From SAR202 cluster bacterium (GTDB taxonomy: Bacteria > Chloroflexota > Dehalococcoidia > Lucifugimonadales > UBA826), in the NCBI GenBank assembly GCA_022447825.1, contig JAKUTY010000005.1:1-64000 (forward strand): 64,000 nucleotides of DNA, in the 5' to 3' direction. The notes under the pieces are model-generated. The model was given only the letters and a program-made list of their open reading frames with translations. It was not told the DNA's origin and made no database searches. The position numbers were made by a program, and so were the translations under genes. Below, piece after piece: positions 50,182 to 60,438 of the stretch. Position 1 is the first letter of the stretch. The number at the start of each line of letters is the position of its first letter.

Positions 50182-50625
50182 CTAGAAGTCTTTTGGTTCA
50201 ATCAAATCACTAAATTCATAATACATATCTGGAGAGCAAGTTATTATGGGTTTCGTTAATTTGTAGTAAGCATTTTGAACGAAAAAATTCTCAATGGTTT
50301 TTACGATGTCGATAGAGTTGTCAGTCTCAATGTTTTGAACATTCTCTCCAAAGTAGATATTTGATTCCCTGAAAAGGTTTCCTGAATTGAGTGCATTGGG
50401 TAGGTCGAGTTCTATGGGAGTTAAGTAATCGATCAAACTGGTGAAGGCAATTTCAGATTTTCTATCAAAATGCTGAGATCCCCAAATTAAGAATAAAGAA
50501 TATGTACTTATTCCTAATCTCACTTCTTGTTCTATCGCCCTAAATATCAAATTTTTAGCATGTGGGTCACCCGATTTGTATGCTAGCAAAACTGAGGAGT
50601 CGATTATGGCATCAATCTCATTCAA
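50182..50625 (-). CDS. PIN-domain-like putative toxin (VapC-like, possibly degenerate)
   Basis: DAIIDSSVLLAYKSGDPHAKNLIFRA; overlaps the upstream RHH-like gene. Confidence 0.6.
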   Translation of the reverse strand: MNEIDAIIDSSVLLAYKSGDPHAKNLIFRAIEQEVRLGISTYSLFLIWGSQHFDRKSEIAFTSLIDYLTPIELDLPNALNSGNLFRESNIYFGENVQNIETDNSIDIVKTIENFFVQNAYYKLTKPIITCSPDMYYEFSDLIEPKDF

Positions 50626-50923
50626 AGAAGCCTTCCTTTGCTATCTGTTTTTTCTCTGATTCTGATAGTGAAATAGGTGCTCCTACAGGTCTTTCTGCTT
50701 GCATTAGGAGGTATTCATCTTTTTGCCAAATATTTTTGGGTAATTCGTCTGTTTCTTTGGGATTGATACTGGGTTGTTTGAGGTATTGCGCTAGAGCTTC
50801 TTCAAGGATTTCTCTAATTGATAATCGTTCTTGAGCAGATTTAGATTTTAATGCTAAGTATAAAGGCTCACCTATTTTTGCAAATAATTGCCTCGTTGGT
50901 TCGTTAGAATTATTTCTTGCCAT
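50618..50923 (-). CDS. putative antitoxin (ribbon-helix-helix-like)
   Basis: RQLFAKIGEPLYLALKSKSAQERLSIREILEEALAQYL; 8-nt overlap with the PIN gene. Confidence 0.55.
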   Translation of the reverse strand: MARNNSNEPTRQLFAKIGEPLYLALKSKSAQERLSIREILEEALAQYLKQPSINPKETDELPKNIWQKDEYLLMQAERPVGAPISLSESEKKQIAKEGFFE

Positions 50924-50999
50924 AGTATGATACCTTTTGTTCATAGATTTACTCTCATATTAATGGGTAAATATATTGATATCAAGTTAGGAAAATATT

Positions 51000-52154
51000 A
51001 TGAAATTAATAAATAAAATATTAGTTGCACCCCAATCTTTTAAAGGCAGTATTTCAGCTATGGATGTATGTTTGGCTATGGCTGATGGAGTGCGAAATGT
51101 TTTTCAAGACTGTGAAATAATCATGTGTCCTGTTGCAGATGGTGGAGACGGTACGTTAGAAACATTAGTAGAAATCTCAAATGGTCAAATTAATTCATGC
51201 AATGTTACTGGACCAATTGGTGATCAGATTTCTTCTCAATGGGGAGCAATGGGGGATGGGCATACAGCTGTAATAGAAATGGCTAGAACTTCTGGTTTAG
51301 CATTGATCTCTCTTGATCAACGAAATCCATTGACTGCAACTACATATGGGTTAGGTGAAATTATTCTTGATGCTTTGGATAATGGATTTAGAAAATTTAT
51401 TATAGGAATTGGCGGAAGTGCTACGAATGATGCTGGAGCAGGTATGGCTCAAGCGTTGGGGGTAGGTTTGTTTGATGCTAGTGGAAAATCTTTAGGTTTT
51501 GGTGGCCATGCGTTGAAAGATTTAGATTCTATTGATTTTAGTTCTATTGACCCTAGATTAAATGAATCTACTTTTTTGATTGCTTGTGATGTTAACAATC
51601 CATTGATAGGACCAGAGGGGGCTTCTGCTATTTATGGTCCTCAAAAAGGAGCTGATCCAGAAAAAATTCAAATTTTGGATCAAGCCTTAAAGAATTTTGG
51701 TGAAATTGTAGAAAAACAATTAAAAGTTCAAGTGCTATCTGTTCCTGGTAGTGGTGCTGCAGGTGGCCTGGGGGCAGGTTTTCTCGCATTTTTAAATTCC
51801 CAACTAAAACCTGGGGTAGATATTGTTTTAGATCAAGTAAAAATCGAAGAAAAATTAGAAGGAGTTGATTTAGTTCTTACAGGTGAAGGATCTATAGATT
51901 TTCAGACTATATACAATAAGGCTCCAATTGGAGTTGCAAAATTAGCGCAAAAATATAATATTCCTACTGTTGGTATAGCTGGAATGTTAGGTAAAGATTA
52001 CACTCTGGTGCACAGCGAAGGGTTAAAAGCTGTCAGGTCAATTACTACAGGGCCTATGACTTTAGAAGATGCTTCAAAGTCTGCTTATCAATTAATTAGT
52101 GAAGCTGTAGAACAGAGTTTAAGGTTTATTCAAGTAGGCATGAATTTAAATTAA
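51000..52154 (+). CDS. glycerate kinase (GarK/GlxK type)
   Basis: KILVAPQSFKGSISAMDVCLAMADG; PVADGGDGTLETL; IGIGGSATNDAGAGMAQALG; LTGEGSIDFQT. Confidence 0.95.
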   Translation: MKLINKILVAPQSFKGSISAMDVCLAMADGVRNVFQDCEIIMCPVADGGDGTLETLVEISNGQINSCNVTGPIGDQISSQWGAMGDGHTAVIEMARTSGLALISLDQRNPLTATTYGLGEIILDALDNGFRKFIIGIGGSATNDAGAGMAQALGVGLFDASGKSLGFGGHALKDLDSIDFSSIDPRLNESTFLIACDVNNPLIGPEGASAIYGPQKGADPEKIQILDQALKNFGEIVEKQLKVQVLSVPGSGAAGGLGAGFLAFLNSQLKPGVDIVLDQVKIEEKLEGVDLVLTGEGSIDFQTIYNKAPIGVAKLAQKYNIPTVGIAGMLGKDYTLVHSEGLKAVRSITTGPMTLEDASKSAYQLISEAVEQSLRFIQVGMNLN

Positions 52155-52167
52155 GGAAGGTTTTTTT

Positions 52168-52950
52168 ATGGAATTAGGCTTAAAGGGAAAAATAGCATTA
52201 GTTACTGGAGGAAGTGACGGGATTGGGTTTTCTGCCGCATATGAGATGGCTTTAGAAGGTGCAGAAATAATTATTTGTGCACGAAACCAAAAGAATTTAG
52301 ATATTGCTGCAAATTCGATCAAAGAAAATACTGGAAGAGATGTAACTACAAAATCATGTGATGTCACATCTACAGAAGCTGTAGCACAATTATTTAAAGA
52401 TATAACAGATCAATTTGGTGGCATAGACATTTTAGTTAATAATGCTGGAACTTCTTCAGCCCATCCTTTTTTAAACGCAGATGAGGAAACTTGGGATTAT
52501 GACATTGATTTAAAGTTGTTTGGAGCTATCAGATGCTCGCAAAATGCAGTTCCAATTATGCGTTCTAGAGGTGGAGGAAGAATTATAAATATTACAACTC
52601 CTGGGGGAAAGGCACCTGGTGCAGGTTCTGTTCCAACATCAGTAACAAGGGCTGCAGGAATTGCTTTGACTAAGGCTATGTCAAAAGATTTTGCATCTGA
52701 CAATATTTTAGTCAACACTGTATGTGTAGGATTGATTAAAAGTGGGCAACATAGAATTAGATGGGAGAATTCTGATCAGAAGATATCTTTGGATGATTTT
52801 TACTCTCAAATGGGAGAAAGAGTGCCTATGGGTAGAGTAGGAGAAGCTAAAGAAGTTGGTGGTTTGATTGCATTTTTAGCATCTGATAGAGGTAGTTATA
52901 TTACTGGAGCATCTATAAACGTTGACGGTGGAACTTCTCCAGTTGTTTAA
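52168..52950 (+). CDS. SDR family oxidoreductase
   Basis: [51 protein letters not shown]. The usual YxxxK is not obvious ([14 protein letters not shown]). Confidence 0.9.
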   Translation: MELGLKGKIALVTGGSDGIGFSAAYEMALEGAEIIICARNQKNLDIAANSIKENTGRDVTTKSCDVTSTEAVAQLFKDITDQFGGIDILVNNAGTSSAHPFLNADEETWDYDIDLKLFGAIRCSQNAVPIMRSRGGGRIINITTPGGKAPGAGSVPTSVTRAAGIALTKAMSKDFASDNILVNTVCVGLIKSGQHRIRWENSDQKISLDDFYSQMGERVPMGRVGEAKEVGGLIAFLASDRGSYITGASINVDGGTSPVV

Positions 52951-54026
52951 TTAACTTGTCCTCTATGCCTCAGTGCATGGTCCAGTAAAACTAATGAACC
53001 CATGGACTCAACTATTCGTACGGCTCTGGGTAATACGCATGGGTCATGACGTCCCCTGCCCTGAAGTTCTACTTGGTTACCAAATACGTCTACCGTATTT
53101 TGAGTTTTCATAATTGTTGCAGTAGGTTTAAATGCGGCAGAAATTATGATGTTTTCGCCATTTGATATTCCACCTTGAATTCCACCTGAATGATTTGTTG
53201 AAGTTCTAATGTTTCCGTTCTCAATAAAAAATTGGTCGTTGTGTTCTGACCCTGTCATATATGTTCCATCAAATCCTGATCCAACTTCAAAACCTCTGCA
53301 GGCTGGAATTGATAAAATGCCTTTTGCAAGATCAGCTTCTAGCTTGTCAAATACAGGTTCCCCCAATCCTACTGGGGCCCTATAAATTACTGCGTTTACT
53401 ATTCCACCTAATGAATCACCGTTTTTACGAGCAGATTTAATAGCATCAATCATTCGGTCTGCCGCTATGGGATCAGGACACCTAACTATATTGGATTCTA
53501 TTTCCTCATTAGTTAATTCATGAGTGATTTCTTCAGAAGAAATATTATGGATTCTAGAAACGTAGGCACGAATATCTGTATTAAACATTTGTTTCATTAA
53601 TTTTTGCGCAATAGCTCCAGCTGCCACTCTACCTATAGTTTCTCTAGCCGAAGCCCTACCCCCACCCTTCCAATTTCTTATTCCGTATTTTGCTTGGTAG
53701 CTGTAATCGGCATGTGATGGCCTAAAAACATCTTTCATGTGTTCGTAATCTTTGCCTTTAGCATCTGTATTCCAGACAATAATAGAAATGGGAGTTCCCA
53801 AAGTTTGGCCTTCAAATACTCCAGAAGTAATTTCTGCTCTATCTCCCTCTTTTCTCTGGGTAGATATTTCACTTTGACCTGGTTTTCTACGATCTAACTC
53901 ATTTTGGATTTCTTCTATAGAAATTTCTAAACCAGGAGGGCATCCATCAATTATCACACCCACAGCATCTCCGTGAGATTCTCCCCAAGTAGTTATTTTG
54001 AAAGATTGTCCGAAAATATTTCCCAT
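52947..54026 (-). CDS. aroC: chorismate synthase
   Basis: [62 protein letters not shown]. Confidence 0.96.
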   Translation of the reverse strand: MGNIFGQSFKITTWGESHGDAVGVIIDGCPPGLEISIEEIQNELDRRKPGQSEISTQRKEGDRAEITSGVFEGQTLGTPISIIVWNTDAKGKDYEHMKDVFRPSHADYSYQAKYGIRNWKGGGRASARETIGRVAAGAIAQKLMKQMFNTDIRAYVSRIHNISSEEITHELTNEEIESNIVRCPDPIAADRMIDAIKSARKNGDSLGGIVNAVIYRAPVGLGEPVFDKLEADLAKGILSIPACRGFEVGSGFDGTYMTGSEHNDQFFIENGNIRTSTNHSGGIQGGISNGENIIISAAFKPTATIMKTQNTVDVFGNQVELQGRGRHDPCVLPRAVRIVESMGSLVLLDHALRHRGQVN

Positions 54027-54063
54027 TGATGACCTACGATAATATTGATAAATATTTTTTGTT

Positions 54064-54216
54064 ATGAGAGTATTATACCCCTAACGCTTAGTTACTTAGC
54101 GTTTTTCTATTGGTATTTGGATCCGGGATGTAACACCTGCGGTAGCCTTTCCTTTGGAATGAGAGCTCTTACCGTGGCCCGGATTCTTACACAATAGTAC
54201 CTCTATTACTTCTCAT
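54064..54216. ncRNA. candidate structured RNA, no family assigned (core hairpin 54107-54197)
   Basis: Nested complementary segments: ATCCGGG(54121)/CCCGGAT(54178), CTATTG-GTA(54107)/TAC-a-CAATAG(54188), CGGTA(54140)/TACCG(54170), AACGCT(54083)/AGCGTT(54098) then T run, outer ATGAGAGTA(54064)/TACTTCTCAT(54207). The core 54121-54184 is about 55% GC in an AT-rich window. Confidence 0.5.
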
Positions 54217-54232
54217 ACATTATTTAGGAGAT

Positions 54233-54862
54233 TTGATGGCTACTTTAGGATCTACTGGAAAAGCAGATGCTCAAAACTTTGAAAACAAAAGAAAATTGTT
54301 CCTTGTACCTAATCTCCCAACTCCCCCAGAGATTCAAGAAACAAATGAATCTCTTTTAACTAAACATCGAAATCAAATTCAAGACAATATTGAGTCTCTT
54401 GAAAAGTCATTAGGTCCTGTTCGGTATATTTTCCATGAACTGATTCATGAATCTGACGAGAAAGCTCTATCCGCACTTGATGCTATATCCCCACAACATA
54501 AGCAGATTTGTGAGAGGATTTGTGAGTCTAGTGGAAAATTTATTGCTACAGACGATCAGAAATTACTCTTTCAAATGATGGATTTGCAAAGATGTTTATC
54601 CGTAGGGTTAATTAGCCAAGAGGTCTATAAATTGATCTCGGATTATTTTGAAAAAACTATTAATGATCGAAATCAACATATAGCTAAAATTATTGATGAA
54701 AATATTAAAGAAAATGAAGTTGGATTATTGTTTGTATCGGAGGATCATAAAATCCAATTTTCTTCAGACATACAAGTATTTTATATTTCGCCTCCTAGTT
54801 ATAATGAATTAAAGACTGTTATTGCAGATTTTTACTCTCCTTCATCAGATAATCAAAGCTAA
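54233..54862 (+). CDS. hypothetical protein
   Basis: 209 aa ORF upstream of ilvD; C-term GLLFVSEDHKIQFSSDIQVFYISPPSYNEL; no family recognised. Confidence 0.6.
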   Translation: MMATLGSTGKADAQNFENKRKLFLVPNLPTPPEIQETNESLLTKHRNQIQDNIESLEKSLGPVRYIFHELIHESDEKALSALDAISPQHKQICERICESSGKFIATDDQKLLFQMMDLQRCLSVGLISQEVYKLISDYFEKTINDRNQHIAKIIDENIKENEVGLLFVSEDHKIQFSSDIQVFYISPPSYNELKTVIADFYSPSSDNQS

Positions 54863-54874
54863 AAATAATTCAAG

Positions 54875-56587
54875 GTGGAAAACATGGAAAAAGTTTCTGA
54901 AGTCAATAGAAGTCGAGAATGGTTTGATACTCCTGAATTATACGGTTGGATGAGGCGAGCAGCTTTCAAAGCAGAAGGTTTTTCGGAAGAATCTTATGAA
55001 GGAAAACCAATCATTGGGATATGTAATACTTGGAGTGAGTTAACTCATTGCAACTCACATTTGAGAGATCTCGCAGAAGCAGTTAAGAGGGGTGTTTGGC
55101 AGATGGGAGGTTTCCCTATGGAATTCCCGGTAATGTCATTAGGTGAAGTGAATATGAAACCTACCACTATGCTTTACAGAAACTTGTTAAGTATGGATGT
55201 AGAAGAGTCTATTACAGCTAACCCATTGGACGCAGTAGTGGTGTTAGGAGGCTGTGATAAGACTACCCCAGGTTTATTGATGGGAGCAGCGAGCGCAGAT
55301 ATTCCTACTATTTTAGTGACTGGTGGTCCTCAACTTAAAGGGAATTGGAAAGGAGAAGAACTTGGATCTTGTACTGATTGTAGGCGATATGAGATTGAAT
55401 TAAGGGCAGGTAATATTACAGAAGATGATTGGGCTGAATTGCAAAGCTGTATTGTTAGAAGTAATGGCCATTGTATGACTATGGGAACTGCTTCGACGAT
55501 GGCAACTATAGGTGAAGCTCTTGGATTAGCTTTACCTGGAAATGCTGCAATTCCAGCAGTTGACTCACGTAGGAAACAATTAGCTGAAGAAGCGGGTCGC
55601 CAAGCTGTACGTATTGTAGGAACTGATTTAATCCCCTCAAAATTAATTAATCAAAAATCTATAGAAAATGCGATCAGATGCATTCATGCAATTGGGGGAT
55701 CTACTAATTCAATAATTCATTTGATAGCTATAGCTGGTCGAGTAGGCATTAAATTACCGCTACAACTTTTTGACGACTTAGCTAAAACTACACCATTTAT
55801 TTTGAATCTCAAACCTTCTGGGAAATATTTGATGGAAGATTTTTATTATGCAGGTGGAGTCCCTGCGATGATGCAAAGGATTTCTCACTTACTTAATTTA
55901 GATTCTGAAACAATTACTGGAAAATCTTTAGGTGAAAATATCACGGGTAGTTTTGTCCATAATGATGACATAATTCGCTCAGTAGATAACGCTTTAGATC
56001 CAGAAGGAGGATTAGCAGTATTAAAGGGTAACCTTGCTCCAACTGGTGCAATAATTAAGCCTACGGCAGCGTCTAGTGAGTTGATGGTGCATAAAGGTAA
56101 AGCTGTAGTCTTTGAAGACCATGATGACCTAGCTGCTAGAATTGATGATCCTGATTTAGAAGTTTCTCCTGAAGATATCTTGGTAATGAAAAATAGTGGT
56201 CCAGTTGGTGCTCGTGGAATTCCTGAATGGGGATTTTTACCTATTCCTAAAAAAATTTTAGCTACAGGGGTTAGGGATATGGTAAGGCTTAGTGATGCAA
56301 GAATGAGTGGAACAGCATTTGGCACTGTGGTTGTTCATGTTACTCCTGAATCTGCAAATGGAGGCCCTCTTTCTGCAGTTAGAAATGGAGACATGATTGA
56401 AATTGATGTACCAAACAGAAAACTTAATTTGTTGATTTCAGAAGATGAAATGAAATCAAGAGTTTCTGAAAAAATTTATGAGGGACCTCAATTTAAAAGA
56501 GGATTCAAATGGTTACACGCTCGCCATATATTACAGGCAGATTTAGGTTGTGATTTTGATTTTTTGATCCATGAAGATTTGCAGTAA
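54875..56587 (+). CDS. ilvD: dihydroxy-acid dehydratase (IlvD/Edd family)
   Basis: PIIGICNTWSELTHCNSHLRDLAEAVKRGV; VVLGGCDKTTPGLLMGAASAD; SCTDCRRYE; NGHCMTMGTASTMA. Confidence 0.92.
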   Translation: MENMEKVSEVNRSREWFDTPELYGWMRRAAFKAEGFSEESYEGKPIIGICNTWSELTHCNSHLRDLAEAVKRGVWQMGGFPMEFPVMSLGEVNMKPTTMLYRNLLSMDVEESITANPLDAVVVLGGCDKTTPGLLMGAASADIPTILVTGGPQLKGNWKGEELGSCTDCRRYEIELRAGNITEDDWAELQSCIVRSNGHCMTMGTASTMATIGEALGLALPGNAAIPAVDSRRKQLAEEAGRQAVRIVGTDLIPSKLINQKSIENAIRCIHAIGGSTNSIIHLIAIAGRVGIKLPLQLFDDLAKTTPFILNLKPSGKYLMEDFYYAGGVPAMMQRISHLLNLDSETITGKSLGENITGSFVHNDDIIRSVDNALDPEGGLAVLKGNLAPTGAIIKPTAASSELMVHKGKAVVFEDHDDLAARIDDPDLEVSPEDILVMKNSGPVGARGIPEWGFLPIPKKILATGVRDMVRLSDARMSGTAFGTVVVHVTPESANGGPLSAVRNGDMIEIDVPNRKLNLLISEDEMKSRVSEKIYEGPQFKRGFKWLHARHILQADLGCDFDFLIHEDLQ

Positions 56588-56588
56588 G

Positions 56589-57299
56589 TTATTTTAACCA
56601 ATTACTCAGGTCTTCTAGTACTTCGAGAGTGATTTCATGTCCAATGTTGTATTCATGATATTCCAAATCAAATCCCATTTGGGTTAAGTGATTTTTAGTA
56701 TTCCTGCCGTCTTCAACAGGTAAAACAGAGTCTTGAATTCCATGCGCCATGAAGATTTTTGTAGAGTTTGGATCATTTACTGAGAGCTCTATTTTTTGTT
56801 CAAGGTACATTCGGGAGCTTAAAATTATTGCACCTTCAAATGAAATTTTTGAAGGTAACCCTACATGTATAGTCATCATGCCACCCTGAGAAAATCCCCC
56901 TATATACAATTTTCCTATGTTGTAGTCAGTATTATTCAGAAATTCTTCTATAGAGTTGTTTATCAGTGTAGCAATTTGGTTAATTTCTGATGAATCACCT
57001 ATAGGGATCCAAGCATAACCTGTTTGACCGTAACCAATATTCAATTCATTTGGAGCATTTAGAAATACATAAATATAATCTTCTTTATTGATAGCTGGAG
57101 CAATTCCTACTAAGTCATACATACTTGCACCATATCCATGCAGTAAAATAATTACATCATAATTTTTATTGGTATCTGTTTCATCTGGAGTTGAGACTAT
57201 ATAGGGCAAATGATTTCCAAAGTGTTCTGTAGTTTGCATGAGTTCCTCGTGATAAATTATTGATTTAAGAATAGCAGATTCAAACTTCAAGAGAGTCAA
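56589..57299 (-). CDS. alpha/beta hydrolase, phospholipase/carboxylesterase family
   Basis: VIILLHGYGASMYDLVGIAP; LYIGGFSQGGMMTIHVGL; IFMAHGIQDSVLPVEDGR. Confidence 0.9.
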   Translation of the reverse strand: MTLLKFESAILKSIIYHEELMQTTEHFGNHLPYIVSTPDETDTNKNYDVIILLHGYGASMYDLVGIAPAINKEDYIYVFLNAPNELNIGYGQTGYAWIPIGDSSEINQIATLINNSIEEFLNNTDYNIGKLYIGGFSQGGMMTIHVGLPSKISFEGAIILSSRMYLEQKIELSVNDPNSTKIFMAHGIQDSVLPVEDGRNTKNHLTQMGFDLEYHEYNIGHEITLEVLEDLSNWLK

Positions 57300-57776
57300 A
57301 TGGAATTTAATAACGAATTTTCTATAAATAGCAATAGTGAAGAAGCCACTATTAAAATTGGAAATGTGATTGGAGAAAATATATCCATTGGAGATATCGT
57401 GTTGTTAATTGGGGATTTGGGGGCAGGTAAAACTAAACTGACCCAAGGTATCATCAATGGATTAGGATGTTCTGATTTTGTAAGAAGTCCTACATTTGTA
57501 CTCATTACAGAATACATAGCTGATTTTCCTATTTATCACATGGATCTTTATAGATTAGATACATCTGAAAGTATTGATAGATTATTTTTGGATGAGTATT
57601 TATATGGTGATGGGGTATGCGTAATAGAATGGGCTGATAAGGGAGATGAGTTTTTCCCACATGACAGCTTAATGATTAAGATAGAAAATATTTCTGAAAC
57701 GGCTAGGAAATTAAATTTTAATTTCAATAGAAAGTCTTTCAAAGATTTAGTTGAAAAATTAAAAGGTGCATTGTAA
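57300..57776 (+). CDS. tsaE: tRNA threonylcarbamoyladenosine biosynthesis protein TsaE
   Basis: GDIVLLIGDLGAGKTKLTQGIINGLG; VRSPTFVLITEY; HMDLYRL; VIEWADKG. Confidence 0.95.
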   Translation: MEFNNEFSINSNSEEATIKIGNVIGENISIGDIVLLIGDLGAGKTKLTQGIINGLGCSDFVRSPTFVLITEYIADFPIYHMDLYRLDTSESIDRLFLDEYLYGDGVCVIEWADKGDEFFPHDSLMIKIENISETARKLNFNFNRKSFKDLVEKLKGAL

Positions 57777-57778
57777 TA

Positions 57779-58447
57779 ATGGAATTAAGTATAGACACTT
57801 CTACACGATTTGCTTCTGTTGCGATATCTAAAGAAGGTCAACTGATAGACAAATTGTCATGGAAATCACAAAGGAATCATTCTGTAGAATTGGTTCCTTC
57901 AATCTTGAAATTATTAGAAACACAATCTATTGAAATTCACGATTTAGATGCAATTTTTGTTGCTAAAGGCCCTGGAGCATTTAGTGCTCTTAGAGTAGGA
58001 ATGAGTACGGCTAAGACATTATCTTTTGGTTTAAATATACCGATAGTTGGAATTTCGACTGCTGAAATTGAAATCCATCCATTTATACAAAATCACGAGA
58101 AAATTAATGCATTAATTCCTGCTGGTAGAAACCGGATATATATTGCTGAATATAATCGTAACGTTTTATCTTCGCCTATAAAAGTGATGCTAATAGAGGA
58201 TTTTGTTACACAAATAAAAGAAAATATTTTTTATTGTGGTGAGGGAGTTAATCAAATTTTGGAACAAAATGAATTCTCCGTAAAATTCAATAATGCAAAA
58301 AATGAAATTCCTTCAAGAAATCCTGAAATTTTGTGTAGATTGGGATTTGAAAGAGTTAGAATGAATAAGGCTGATGATTTAGCATTATTAGAGCCTGAAT
58401 ATGTTACTAGTGCCCAAATAAATTCAGCTAAAAAAAATAATTCATAG
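57779..58447 (+). CDS. tsaB: tRNA threonylcarbamoyladenosine biosynthesis protein TsaB
   Basis: ELSIDTSTRFASVAISKEGQL; HSVELVPSI; AKGPGAFSALRVGMSTAKTLSFG. Confidence 0.93.
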   Translation: MELSIDTSTRFASVAISKEGQLIDKLSWKSQRNHSVELVPSILKLLETQSIEIHDLDAIFVAKGPGAFSALRVGMSTAKTLSFGLNIPIVGISTAEIEIHPFIQNHEKINALIPAGRNRIYIAEYNRNVLSSPIKVMLIEDFVTQIKENIFYCGEGVNQILEQNEFSVKFNNAKNEIPSRNPEILCRLGFERVRMNKADDLALLEPEYVTSAQINSAKKNNS

Positions 58448-58457
58448 AAGGTGAAGA

Positions 58458-58907
58458 TTGGAAACTACATTAATATTAATAAAACCTGATGGTGTTCAAA
58501 GAGGTCTTATAGGAGAAATTATCAACAGGTTGGAAAGAAAGGGGTTGAAGATAATAGGTCTGAAATTGATGCAGGCTTCAGATAAAACTGCTAATGAACA
58601 TTATGCAGAACATGTCGGAAAACCATTTTTCAATTCATTGGTTGAATTTATCACCTCTTCTCCACTAGTTGCTTTAGCGGTGCAAGGAGATAATGCGGTG
58701 GATGTATCCAGAAATTTAATGGGATCAACTAATCCCCAAGAAGCGGCCCCAGGAACTATCAGGGGTGATTTTGGAATGACAATAGGAATGAATTTGATTC
58801 ATGGATCTGATTCAACTGATTCAGCAAAGAGAGAATTGGGGATATTTTTCGACGAGAGTGAGATTTTGTCTTTCAACAGGGCTTTAGATGAATGGATTAT
58901 AGAGTAA
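58458..58907 (+). CDS. ndk: nucleoside-diphosphate kinase
   Basis: [58 protein letters not shown] start. Confidence 0.96.
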   Translation: METTLILIKPDGVQRGLIGEIINRLERKGLKIIGLKLMQASDKTANEHYAEHVGKPFFNSLVEFITSSPLVALAVQGDNAVDVSRNLMGSTNPQEAAPGTIRGDFGMTIGMNLIHGSDSTDSAKRELGIFFDESEILSFNRALDEWIIE

Positions 58908-59271
58908 TTGGTCCTATTTGAATTCTATTGGGCCAAACATGCTCGATTCCGTAAAAATCTCTAGAATCTCTGTCGAAAATATGAATTACTAAATCGTGAT
59001 AATCTAAAAGAATCCATCCTGATTTATGATCGCCTTCTTTATGATGAAGCTTTATGCCTTGGGATTTGAGTGTAGATTCAATTGTCTCGCAGATTGCTCT
59101 AGAATGAGTTGATGATTGTGAAGTCATGATTACTGCGAAATCTGTGTAAAAACAATCAGTACTAATATTAAATCGCGCAATGTTTTCTGCTTGAATATCA
59201 TCAGCAATTTTGTAAGCTAGATTTGCAGATTGTAATCCAAAATCTTCTTGGGATTTGGTTTCGGTATTCAT
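58897..59271 (-). CDS. rsfS: ribosome silencing factor RsfS
   Basis: [57 protein letters not shown]. Confidence 0.94.
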   Translation of the reverse strand: MNTETKSQEDFGLQSANLAYKIADDIQAENIARFNISTDCFYTDFAVIMTSQSSTHSRAICETIESTLKSQGIKLHHKEGDHKSGWILLDYHDLVIHIFDRDSRDFYGIEHVWPNRIQIGPITL

Positions 59272-59331
59272 TAAGACATTATATTACGTAGATATGAAGT
59301 ATGATATATCTACACAAAAATGAGGATGTAA

Positions 59332-60438
59332 ATGAAAAAAGAAAAAGTAATAGTGGCTATGAGTGGAGGAGTTGATTCTTCTGTAGCTGCTTTATTGTTA
59401 AAAAATGATGGATATGATGTTGTAGGAATGACTCTGAGGCTATGGTCTCAAGATTCTTCATCAGAGTATGGCGAAAACAATAGGTGTTGTTCTGTTGAAG
59501 ATGTAGATGATGCTAGACGAGTTTGTCAAATTTTGGATATTCCACATTATTTTGTGAATTTCGAAAAAGAATTTCAGGAGCATGTTGTAAATTATTTTTT
59601 AAATGAATACGATTCGGGAAGGACTCCTCATCCATGTTTTGCATGCAATGACAAAATCAAATTTGATTTTCTTCTTCGTAGAGCCATGTTTTTGGACGCT
59701 GATTACATCGCTACTGGTCATTACGCACAGATTAGCGAATCAGAAAACCATTATTCATTGATGAAAGGAGTTGATTCTCATAAAGATCAATCTTATGTTT
59801 TGTTTACTCTTAAACAAGAAGAGTTGTCTAAGTTGAAGTTTCCAGTTGGTTTGTATCCTAAAGATCAAATCAGACAATTTGCTTTAGATGCAAATCTTCC
59901 TGTGGCTGACAAGCCTGATAGTCAAGAAATATGTTTTATTCCAAGTGGTAATTATCGAGAATTTATTAAAGATAGATTAGAACCTAAGCCAGGTAAATTT
60001 ATTGATATGTTAGGAAACGAAATCGGTGAACATCCAGGTATTCAGTTCTTTACAATAGGGCAAAGGCGTAAATTAGGATTTATATCCAACGATGGTCAAC
60101 CAAGATTTGTAGTAGACATAGATCCTGATAACTATAATGTTGTTTTAGGTTTGGAAGAAGATTTAATGAAAACTACATTTTTAGCAAATAAGCTTAGTTT
60201 CACTAGAGACTTTGAATTAGGTTCAGAAATTCAAGTTACTGCAAAAATACGGTATAAATCCTCTGATGAACCTGCAAAAGTAAAAATTACAGAAACTGAA
60301 GCACTAATAGAGTTTGAAAATCCACAGAGAGCTATTACTCCAGGGCAGCCAGTTGTTTTTTATCAAGAAAATGAATTAATAGGTGGAGGGATAATTGAAA
60401 ATGTCCGTCAACCTGCTCGTGTTTTGAGCAATATTTAA
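59332..60438 (+). CDS. mnmA: tRNA-specific 2-thiouridylase MnmA
   Basis: KVIVAMSGGVDSSVAALLLKNDGYDVVGMTLRLW; CCSVEDVDDAR; GRTPHPCFACND; TGHYAQI. Confidence 0.96.
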   Translation: MKKEKVIVAMSGGVDSSVAALLLKNDGYDVVGMTLRLWSQDSSSEYGENNRCCSVEDVDDARRVCQILDIPHYFVNFEKEFQEHVVNYFLNEYDSGRTPHPCFACNDKIKFDFLLRRAMFLDADYIATGHYAQISESENHYSLMKGVDSHKDQSYVLFTLKQEELSKLKFPVGLYPKDQIRQFALDANLPVADKPDSQEICFIPSGNYREFIKDRLEPKPGKFIDMLGNEIGEHPGIQFFTIGQRRKLGFISNDGQPRFVVDIDPDNYNVVLGLEEDLMKTTFLANKLSFTRDFELGSEIQVTAKIRYKSSDEPAKVKITETEALIEFENPQRAITPGQPVVFYQENELIGGGIIENVRQPARVLSNI

